Of a DNA stretch of 54,400 bases, positions 45,826 to 54,400 are shown one piece after another. Made by a program: the position numbers and the translations under genes. The notes under the pieces are model-generated. The model searched no databases. It was not told the origin of the DNA and saw nothing but the letters and a program-made list of their open reading frames with translations. Origin of the DNA: Psilocybe azurescens (taxonomy: Eukaryota; Basidiomycota; Agaricomycetes; Agaricales; Agrocybaceae). Location: positions 1 to 54,400 of the forward strand of contig JAJIRX010000635.1 of NCBI GenBank assembly GCA_023853785.1, in the 5' to 3' direction. Within the stretch, counting starts at the first letter, position 1. Every line of letters begins with the position of its first letter.

Positions 45826-46780
45826 CTAGAGCAGGTTTAACGAAGTCAAACATATGAAATGAGATTTGTTCATACCATTCGGAGACTCTCTATCTTGCCA
45901 AAACTCTACGTGGCATTTCGGGGTTTTTTGGGAGCATGCGACTTCAAACGTGAAGAAAGATCCAGAAGGGCAGTCAAACTCTTGAGATGTCCATGTTTCG
46001 TTATTCTTGAAAAAGATTGCTCAAAGACGCGACGCCTAGGAGGAGCAAATTTCCAGGAATTTGGAGCATAGCGAGAAATTTCTCCAACACTGTTTAACTC
46101 CCATATTTCAATTGAGTCATTCGACCCAGATTGAACTATGACTCCGGGATCCAAAGTTTTCGTTTGAGTGGGTAGCATGGCTTCAAGCGCACAGCGCTCA
46201 AACCCGAAATCGAGGCTTCGGAATTGTATAACTGTTGTTGTCTTCACGCAACATATGTGGATATAAATTCGTCAAAGATAATTAAATGAGGTACTTACAC
46301 TTTCAGAAACCAAGAAATGCCGATCGTCTGGGTACACTGTTCCGGCAAATGTCAAATATTGCCGACTATCCTCACGAAGAATTCGTGTCTGATCGGATGC
46401 CTCTAGCTGCATTAAAACCTGGGCATAACTAAACTTCACGGCCTCAATGCCTCTGGTTGGCTGATAGCTTTGTTTAAATTCATGTACTGGCCTAGCTGAC
46501 GAGGAGTGGCTGTATTGGTAGATGACATGAAAGAAACGTGGATTATCCCAGTAGCCAATAGGAAAGAAATAATGGAAAGCGCAAGAGAAACGAGGATAAC
46601 CGGGATAACCCAGACATGCGCTTTTGAGTGATGATTAGTGACATAGATACGGAAAAAGAAGAGAAAATAAGTACAGTATTGCATTCTCTTGGAAAGCGAT
46701 CTCTGAACAGATCTAAAATCGTTAAAGTCATCATGGTCATCCCCAGTTAATGACAAGTATTCCTCCCGTGACACTGGCAT
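45826..46780 (-). CDS. Single-pass membrane protein with But2-like C-terminal domain, two one-base breaks
   Basis: The N-terminal acidic tail MPVSREEYLSLTGDDHDDFN is followed by a membrane helix (VWVIPVILVSLALSIISFLL) and LGQYMNLNKAISQPE. In the next frame comes GIEAVKFSYAQVLMQLEASD, with FAGTVYPDDRHFLVSES. An intron (about 46244-46298) leads to TTTVIQFRSLDFGFERCALE and SIEIWELNSVG. Again one frame off is SQEFDCPSGSFFTFEVACSQ and KCHVEFWQDRE. The pattern matches a widespread Agaricomycete family related to the But2 C-terminal domain; its biochemical role is unknown. Breaks lie in a G run near 46446-46448 and a T run near 46009-46013. Corrected stop TAG at 45826-45828. Confidence 0.55.
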
Positions 46781-47615
46781 GAATGATAACGGCTGAACGA
46801 GTCAAAGAAGCGGAGTTGTGTCTAACTAGATTCTTGAGTGGGATCACTCACCTAATATTCCCACTGTTCGGAGCTTCTTAGCTGGCAGGATCCGATGCGC
46901 ACGTGCCACCTATTTAGCCTGCTTTTTCCTGATTTCTCTTGCTCGCCGAGAATACCTGCCAATATCCTCCAATATCTCTGACTTGTTCCAATGTCATCTA
47001 CCGTTATCAGACAGATAATCTATGAGCTATTATCTACTGTTATCTACATCCATTGCTGACATCTTTATCTTATCAACGCACATCCTAGATTATCATGAAT
47101 GTTCCCGCCATCATTCCCGCCGTCATTCCCGCCACCTATATGGCCTCCAAGTGCCTAAGTATTCCACACCATTGCCCGCCTTCTGTGTCGCTGTAAGCCG
47201 CCCCTTCCTTTTTCAGTTGTTGCTCCGACGGTCGGGTATACTTGCCGACCATTACCACCTGTATATCCGATGACCATGTGCAACACTGATATCTGTCATC
47301 AACGGCGTTCCCATCACGCCGAAGCCTCGTTCATTGCTGTTCCTATGATTGCAGACGATGTAGTAACCCCTCCGCTTGCTGTTTCCTGTCGCCTCCCACC
47401 CGCTACAGCTCCCCGCCCTTGAGAAGATCTATTTTTGCTCCATAGGATTGCTCCGAGGTTCGAGTCTTTTCCCACCTATCTATTATTATCTTCGTTTAAT
47501 TCTTTCCCTCACTGAATTTCTTCCACAGGAATTATTCCCTTATATGAACGTTCAACATTCAAATGACTGAGGCCTTTCTAGTACGATATAATAAGACAAT
47601 TTGTAGGTAGTACTT
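46781..47615. other. Spacer with short CATTCCCGCC direct repeats
   Basis: No gene is supported. Three close copies of CATTCCCGCC-like decamers lie at about 47104-47133. The ORFs here are short and pyrimidine-biased. Confidence 0.45.
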
Positions 47616-49094
47616 CTAAGATGCAGGTGCATTGGGGGAATTGTTGTTGCCTTCAACATCAGAGTCATCAACATTAGCACAACTCTTGACCCGTTTATGA
47701 GGTCGTTCTGTGCTCCCTCGTCATCATCATTGTCTTCGCCACTACTACCAGTGCCGTTGGCTTTCTTGCGTTTCCCGGCATCTTTACGCTTTTTCAGCCC
47801 TTGCGAACTATCTTCCCAGACGCGATATCAGATCGATACTGATTTATCCGTGCCTTACGTTCCGCCGGTGACAACTTGACAAACTTGCAGGAACCAGTTT
47901 TAAGCGCGCTCCACAAAGCTCGAAGGGGTTCGAGACTATTACTAAGTTCACTGGGGTTTCCAAACTTCTCGTGGGTCCAGCCAACCAGTTCGACGCTATA
48001 CTTATGAACAATTGCTTCTTCGTAGTTCACGTACTTCATAGTGACCTTCAGATTACCTGTGATTACCACTAGTACAAGTATTAATGAGATTTATAGCTCA
48101 AAGAAATCACCAAATGCCTACCTAACATCTGACCAATCATGTCAGATATTTCCCTTTCAACTGGTTTGCCTTTTGTTGAGATGTACGGTTGAGATCTAAT
48201 AATAAGATATCGTTGCAACCAACAGAATCAGACTAAATAAGCGAGAAGTTAAAGGACAAACGTACTAATGACATCACACCCAGCAATAGCAAAGGCCTCT
48301 AACTTCGATGCAACACCGGACGTATCCCATTTCTTGCCTACTGCAACAGGCATGTATTCAGCAATTTCTTTTGCAGTAAAATACCAGATTGGTTTTAGAT
48401 GAAAGTTAATATTATTGCGAATGAGGCAGAAAAATCCCTCGATGCCAACGCGATCTTTAAGACCGTTGAGCTAAAATTATAACAATCAAATTAGGCAGTA
48501 ATAACCAAAGAGATATGTGCCAACGTACTAGGATTTCCATGTTGCGTGAAACATTTGCAACATCCTGTATACAGGCTCGAGAGGTAGGCCGGCGAAGCTT
48601 AAGACCTTCATCTTTCATGGATTCAAATTCAGCAATAAGCTCATCACGTTCTTCTTGGTTAAGAGCATGATATTCCGTGGCATAGTCATGCTGTATTTTT
48701 ATAGCATTTTCCTTGTCGCCGTCTCAAGCAATTCATTCAACTGGTATGTTAATAGAAAAGAAAGAGACTCACCGGAGCGTAGCTCAGCTGCCTTGAGACT
48801 AATCCATGCATTATGAGCATTAGTTTTTGTGCGCTGATATATCATTTCTTGCCCAGCCTGAAAGAAGAGATTGAGAAAGTAGCGGCGGTTCTTGTCATAT
48901 CGATTTGCAAGCTCGTCTGCTTTAGCAAGGGTATAGGAATGCCATTCTTCTACATCAGCATTAATCGCATTTTGTGCCTCCTGTCGTGAAATGTATTTAT
49001 CGTGTTGCTGCTTCTTCGGCCATGAGTGTCCAGGAGGTTTTGGAGGCTGTACACGTTGGGAAGAGATAGATTTCAAGGTTGTGAGTGGTGCCAT
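47616..49094 (-). CDS. Agaricomycete-specific multi-exon protein of unknown function
   Basis: ATG 49092-49094 opens MAPLTTLKSISSQRVQPPKP followed by PGHSWPKKQQHDKYISRQEA. A helical part has ANRYDKNRRYFLNLFFQAGQ. Later exons read EERDELIAEFESMKDEGLKL, DVANVSRNMEIL, LNGLKDRVGIEGFFCLIRNN, WYFTAKEIAEYMPVAVGKKW and SKLEAFAIAGCD. Next come MKYVNYEEAIVHKYSVELVG and WSALKTGSCKFVKLSPAERK. A basic and acidic tail ends VKSCANVDDSDVEGNNNSPN. This domain order is one I recognise from large, unnamed mushroom gene families; function is unknown. Two one-base breaks in the tail (G runs near 47801 and 47722) must be corrected to reach the stop at 47616-47618. Confidence 0.6.
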
Positions 49095-49378
49095 TCAGAA
49101 AGAAAAAAATATTTCAGGATTTAGGTGCTTTCCTCATAAAAATATGAGACTATATGTGAGGTTTGAGTTGTGATCTTGTCGCATTTGGTTTTTTTTTACA
49201 CAGATCTGAGCCCAGAGATTTGAAACAAATATTCATGTAGAATAAAATGGATGACATTCAGTCAATATATGTGGTAAGATACAAGATACAATCTAGTATA
49301 CGAAACGGAGTAAACTCTTGTCGGAGAATACAGCCCACATTTATATAAAGGCCTAACGTTAGTCGGACTGATCAAGCG

Positions 49379-51022
49379 TCATTGCATCAATAACTGCAGA
49401 GATATCTCTGGTGAAAACTCCTGCATTCTGAAGCTCACCATGCCAGAACTGTGGGGAGTTCCACTGAGAAGGCGAACAACTTGCTGCACACTCTCACCAT
49501 AACCCATAGTACTAACCAATGTAACTGCCCGGGGCGTGACACGGATGGAAGAGGTACCTGAGATAAAGTTAACTTGCGGAGATGCAGGGGCAGCACGGTG
49601 TTCACGGTGGAGATGTTGGGACACTGAAGTACGATGAGACGGTGAGAGTGTGTGAGACCCATGAGAACCATGAGTTTGCGATGACAACATCTAGAGGGAG
49701 AAATATAAGCCAGTCAGAACTCCAAGGAGAATGTAAAACGTACCGATTTTGGTGTCCCACCAGCACCTACGCGAGATGAGCTTCCGACGCCTCTGGACCT
49801 TGTGGGTGTTTTCGGCTCAGTACCTATATGGCGTATAGATGGTGTGAACTGAGGGGCAGAAAAGGCCGAATTACGTTCTCTGTGCTCGTGTTGAAGCTCG
49901 TGTTGAAGTTCCATTACAAGTGACTCGAGATCCCGAATGTGTTTCTTGTATCCCAACTCCTTTTGATAAAATTCGAACGTAGTTGTCGGAGCTGTTCCTC
50001 AACTTCTGTGTACTTTTCAATGGCGGCTATCGCATCTATGACCTGATCTTCACCTCCATCAAGAGTATCGGGGGCAGGAGAGCGTGTAGGTCCGTTCCCA
50101 TGGCCATCACCGGAAGGGGTTGAAGATTGGAGCAGAGTCAGAGGAAGGGTCCTGCAGCGCGCCATTGAAGATATAGTGGGCCGAGTGAGCAGGAGACGGA
50201 ACGGGAATGAGTTGCGTAGGTTGAGGCAATGGAGACGGGCTTCCGCTGCCATTCTGGGCGTGAGCGAGAACTTGAGGTGTGTCTTCGCCGACCGGAGTCC
50301 ACCCAGAAGTCGCGTTGCAGTACCAACTTGTTCAATATACGCCTGAACCATCGATGCGAGGGTAGCGTGAGCAGTCGGTGTCTCTTTAATAACAGTAGTG
50401 GGAGGAGATAGACATGTGCCTTGATGAACTCTGGCAGGGATGGACTGCCTGGTATATTGGTTCCATCGACATGAATGACCATAGTAGAGCCTCCAAAAAA
50501 GCGAATCCATGAGTGTAGCCTAAAAATCAAAGAGAATGAGAAGAATTCAGCTGAATGGTATAGAAGTACGCACCAAATCAAAAGTAAGCTCTAATACCGC
50601 ATCTTTCGAAGGGCCCGACGGCCGACCTGACTAAAACGTCCATACTCGCACTCCATGACTTTGGGCAGCATACTATGGAAACGGTTCTCGGCATGCTCAT
50701 GTTGACCATCTGAGGAGCAGCCAGCTGCAAACCAAGCAATGTCTTCAGCCAAGAACCGTGCTTGATGTGTAACAAACGCCCCAGGAGATGAGGAGAGCGC
50801 CTTTATGCCGACGGAGATTGTAGAGAGAGTTGAAATTGCCAACAAGGTCGTTGAGCGATGGAAGGGGGTGTTGGAAAATTGAGGGAGAGGAATACTGATG
50901 CCTGGCGTTCCCCAATTATGAGCGGTCATTCGTACTAGGCGGGGCTGAGAACGATAGGAACTGAAGAGACATTTTGGAATGTGGTCATTTATGTGAGGAG
51001 GAGAGAAGACGACCCTGCACAT
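49379..51022 (-). CDS. Hypothetical protein with coiled coil, multi-exon
   Basis: The segments are consistent with one minus-strand gene. The first exon region (50591-51022) contains WGTPGISIPLPQFSNTPFHR and FLAEDIAWFAAGCSSDGQHE. An intron begins at GTGCGT near 50574 and ends TTTTTAG near 50522. A middle part contains TPTAHATLASMVQAYIEQVG and EDQVIDAIAAIEKYTEVEEQ. A coiled coil reads YKKHIRDLESLVMELQHELQ, and a Ser/Thr-rich part follows an intron near 49691-49735. The exon frames do not all join cleanly. I do not recognise the family with confidence. It sits between the mushroom-specific gene and the KDZ transposase, all in the same direction. Confidence 0.4.
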
Positions 51023-51434
51023 CTACGATTTTGCGAAGCGAGATCTTGATTCGCATTTTTACACGTGACCTAATGACACTGCGATAACTTTACACTGCAG
51101 TTCAAGTTATTCAATCTCTGGAGGACTTTCATTGTCTCGCTCGAATCGAAGAGTTATAATCATAGTTAGTACTCTAATATGTAGTTGTTACTTTCAAATA
51201 AGCTGGTTTTATAAGATCAAGACTACTGTGGTCAGAACAAACTGCAGGAAAATGCTAGAAGATTACTGTCTGAACCATTAACGTTGAGATACATGAACAT
51301 AAAAGTTTGAGATTATAACAGTGTCATTAAATAACTCAAGGCCAATTCCAAAAACAAAAATGATTCGTAGATCTTGTAACCTGCCTTGGTCAGTAATTTT
51401 TATAGTTATTTGTGATTGACTTGTGAGTCCTTCA

Positions 51435-51606
51435 TTGTGGATGCTCGGTACGTTCTTTCTCCACTGCAGTACAATCAATCCAGATATCTCTGGCCACAAT
51501 ATCTCTAGTATACTCAAAGATGACCGCGTGAAGCAAATAAATAAATAGTTTGTCTTTGATCTAATAGACGACGATGATTTTGTAGATCGACTAGGATAAT
51601 ACATAT
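51435..51606. repeat. Direct repeat copy 1, period 218
   Basis: This copy starts TTGTGGATGCTCGGT and contains GATGACCGCGTGAAGCAAAT and GATGATTTTGTAGAT. It is highly similar to 51653-51824. A partial extra copy of the CCAC..TAGTACAATCAA motif occurs at 51611-51640. Confidence 0.85.
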
Positions 51607-51652
51607 TGTGATTCTTTTTCCACCGTAGTACAATCAAGGGGGTCTCCTTTTG

Positions 51653-51824
51653 TTGTGGAAGCTCGGTGTTCTTTCTTCACCATAATACAATTAATCCAGA
51701 TATTTCTGACCACGATATTTCTAGTATGCTCCAAGATGACCGCGTGAAGCAAATAAATAAACAGTTTGTCTTTGATCTAGACAACGATGATTTTGTAGAT
51801 TGACTAGGATAATACATATCATGG
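51653..51824. repeat. Direct repeat copy 2, period 218
   Basis: This copy starts TTGTGGAAGCTCGGT and keeps GATGACCGCGTGAAGCAAAT and GATGATTTTGTAGAT exactly. Differences from copy 1 are mostly transitions and a few small indels. Confidence 0.85.
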
Positions 51825-51975
51825 ACTCGTCGAATCAGGATCATATGGCATATTTTTATCTTAAAAGTACATAGTCGAGAGAAAGTTTGACCGACTGGCA
51901 GAGGAGATTGCCCTTCTAGCTGTTATGCTTTACGAAAATCAAGTTTTATTCAATTAAAATTATATCAACCACTTG

Positions 51976-54400
51976 CTATATAGAAAGAGTATCTATTAAT
52001 TGTAACATAGCATCTGATTCTGCGTCTACATCGTGATGTGAGGAGTCATCCTCGTCAAAATTTGTGGATACTAAAGTTTCTGTTGTAAATATTATAGTCC
52101 ATTGAGGTAAAGTCGCATGGCCCCGAGGTGGAGAAGCACGTCCAATGCGCTTTCCGGGCAAAAGTTCGCCAGTGAAACCTGTCAGACGGCTAGTCTGGAA
52201 TAGCTTGTGTGCAATATGAGTATTGATTTCATCTCGGCGTTGCCACTCATGAGACAATGCAGCAGCCAGCGTAGGGTTGACGATGAGATTCCTCGAAATT
52301 GCGTGATAGTAGTCTATGTGCTCATCAATCATGAAGGTAAGAAGTCGACGTACTTCAATATTCAGACGACCAATTTCCTCATGGGCTGCGCTTAATGAGA
52401 CCAAAATAGAGGTTCATTGCTTGACGTGGTGGCTCTGCCCATGGCATGTCGCGAATGTCTTTTCGTGCATCCCTGAGGAGGTCAAGTCAGCAATAGTTGC
52501 AGCTTGAATAACTGTTGTCCATGTAAGAGGCTCGCGGGAGGGTTGAGGAGCGAGGCTGCTTCATTGTAGTTCTTGAGAGCAGTGGCAATCGCATCAGATC
52601 GAGTCTTGAGGAGCGACCAATTTTGTCCCGAAGGCGGTAACCTACAAAAGAGTTAACAACTTAAAATAAAAAACATAAGTACATACCGACACCGTTCATC
52701 CCGAGCTTGGTCATCTCAAACAACCGCTGCACTACAAGTTCTAACTCATCAAGTGCACGACGGTATTTTCGCTCACCCATAACAACCAAAGCGTCCTTGT
52801 ACTCTTGCATGTCGGGTGTCCATCGTATAACAATTTTGTGCTCTTCTTCAAAACGACACACCAGTGCGTGACATGCTTCCCAACGAGCATATGTCGTCCG
52901 GTATCGTGTCCTTATGTTCTTGATATCGTTCTTCATGATTCCGCGGTGGATGATATAATAGTCAAGCTTTTTATACTCGCTATCAGCAACCTCCGATTCA
53001 TAGCTAGGGGATGTTAGCTTATGTTACATTCTTCTTTAGCAGGTATACACCGAAGCTCTTTCAATTTTGTAAGTAACTCCATGTACTCAACAGTGAAAAG
53101 TATCTCCTCAGGTTCCGTGCGAAGGCCCTTGAGATACTGTCGCTCCTCTTGCAGGTATCTTTCATAATCGGCGTTGGGGTAGTCTTGAGGAAAACTGAGA
53201 GAGCAGCGAGGACTCTCCGTCAATTTGTATCTTCTCAAGTGCTTGACGATAATTTTGGTATATGAAGTTTCCTGTTAACAGGATAAGTACAAGCCCGTAA
53301 AAAGGGGGCTACATTACTCACCTGACGAAGCATATTTATCGTCATCATGAAATCGAAAGTGTTCATCGATCTGCTGGTGTCGGTGGTACGGAGTGGCAAG
53401 TCGAGTGACAGCGGCAAGCTCGTTGGACTTGGCAAATGTTTGTTCGCATTCTTCAAAATCTTCGAGCCCTACACCATCCATATACATTGGGTGCCAATGG
53501 CATTGACATGTCCTGTTGTGCGCATGTCCATGAAAGGCTGGTACAACACCCTGGAGCGCATGCCGATCACACGTTGTTTGAGAGAGCTATTAGCCAACGT
53601 TTTTGACGAAGGCACACATGATATCATAGCCCAAAGCAATATCGCCTCCGTAGGAGTCAAAAGCCTGTTAACGACTGCCATCGTACTTCATACTACAAAA
53701 ATATATAAGTTGTAAATCAAGACATAGAAAAGTGGACTTACAGCTCACCGCTACGAATCATATAGATCACTAAAACATGGCCGTGGCGGCAGACAGAAAA
53801 AGAAAAGCCAGCCAGCAATAGCAAGAGGCGAACACATCTTTTTTGCTTCTGGTCCTGCACTCTTCCAGCGTTCTACACAGACATCGAGGGCCTCAACAAC
53901 TTCGCCATTTTCAGCAGCGTTGAGCCAAGCAATATCTGCATCATCGTCCACACGTTGGAATCTCCTATTGGTGATTCTGACGGATCAGAAGCTGGTTGGG
54001 GTACTGACTTATTGGAGATATTGGATATCGAATCTCTGTCAGACGTGCGAATGTGGACCCGAATCGTTTCGGTCAGATATAGGCTTGGGTGTAGTAATGG
54101 GAGGAGCAGATGTCTAGAAATTTCATAAGAATGGGATTGAATTAGTATTCAGTTATCAGAACACGTACTTGGCTGGATGTTTTCTTGACCTCATCCTTGA
54201 AAATGTCGACATCTTCGGGACTGAGCCACCAGTAATGACGCGGTTATCCTTTCTGGCTGTCCCTGCCCTGAACGTAGAGTCAACAAGCTTGGGAGGAGTT
54301 GTTACTTCCATCGCAGCGAGCATCGAAAAGCGTAACTTGGCTCTCCATGAATGCTGTAAAGACAGGGTGGGCAGATATTTTTCATCTCCCAATCATCGTC
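51976..54400 (-). mobile_element. KDZ (Kyakuja-Dileera-Zisupton) transposase gene, 5' part beyond the window
   Basis: From the window end inward, in several frames, there is CPPCLYSIHGEP, then FSMLAAM with an N-N-S pair as in the MDGNNS motif, and VDSTFRAGTARKDNRVITGG. Next are WLNAAENGEVVEALDVCVER, the RHGHVLVIYMIRSGEL block, GGDIALGYDIMCAFVKNV and VVPAFHGHAHNRTCQCHWHP. GVGLEDFEECEQTFAKSNEL and QQIDEHFRFHDDDKYASSGN follow. The C-terminal part has YQNYRQALEKIQIDGES, RTRYRTTYARWEACHALVCR, IRWTPDMQEYKDALVVMGER and AHEEIGRLNIEVRRLLTFMI. This order is that of fungal KDZ transposases. At least six one-base faults, several in C or T runs (for example near 52617, 52541 and 52508), break the frame. 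The stop is at 51976. Element ends were not seen. Confidence 0.8.

Larger units (their letters stand above)
51023..51975. other. AT-rich spacer holding a degenerate direct repeat
   Basis: No gene is supported. It contains the direct repeat described at 51435 and 51653. Confidence 0.5.

Noticed and set aside
47455..47475. Possible tRNA T-loop (GAGGTTCGAGTCTTT)
   Set aside because: No matching acceptor or anticodon stems could be folded around it.
47376..47570. Pyrimidine-rich plus-strand ORFs before the gene at 47616
   Set aside because: Low-complexity translation (Leu/Phe/Ser) and no conserved motif; it is more likely the 3' flank of the minus-strand gene.

Overview
The window looks like nuclear DNA of a mushroom-forming basidiomycete (Agaricomycetes). 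Genes are split by short GT-AG introns of about 40-80 bases. The recognisable families include a NIMA/KIN3-type kinase, a fungal auxin-efflux-carrier-like transporter, UstYa-like (DUF3328) proteins, a fungal HNH protein, a KDZ transposase and an hAT transposase. No rRNA, tRNA or CRISPR array was seen. All family calls are pattern recognition from translated sequence, without a database search.

Left part (1-33658) is a tandem segmental duplication with a unit of about 12.8-13.5 kb. Unit A is cut by the window start (1-3732). Unit B is 3733-16560. Unit C is 16561-33658 and carries a nested transposon. All recognisable genes in the unit lie on the minus strand. In plus-strand order they are a decayed NIMA-like kinase, a decayed auxin-efflux-like carrier, a short unassigned ORF, a seven-helix membrane protein, a gene-poor conserved stretch, and an unassigned Ser/Thr/Pro-rich ORF. 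Most reading frames are broken by single-base indels or stops. Some breaks are shared by copies, so they predate the duplication if real; others are private. Unit B lost about 660 bases. Unit C received a 3573-bp hAT element (22880-26452) with a perfect 17-bp terminal inverted repeat and an 8-bp target duplication; the empty site is preserved in unit B.

Middle part (33659-46800) is single-copy. It holds an HNH-domain gene, a proline-iminopeptidase-like hydrolase, a small secreted peptide, four UstYa-like genes (one with a substituted first metal-binding motif), a one-helix membrane ORF and a But2-like membrane protein. UstYa-family enzymes act in fungal peptide natural-product pathways. The combination of a peptidase, a secreted small peptide and several UstYa genes could therefore be a small peptide-modification locus. 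That is inference.

Right part (47616-54400) carries three minus-strand genes: a multi-copy-type Agaricomycete protein, a coiled-coil hypothetical protein, and a KDZ-family transposase running off the window end.

One theme runs through the window. Nearly every conserved gene is broken by one-base indels, and many of these fall in homopolymers (G3-G5, T2-T6, C2-C4). Either the locus is full of young pseudogenes, or the assembly under-calls homopolymers. This decides how many of these genes are really dead.
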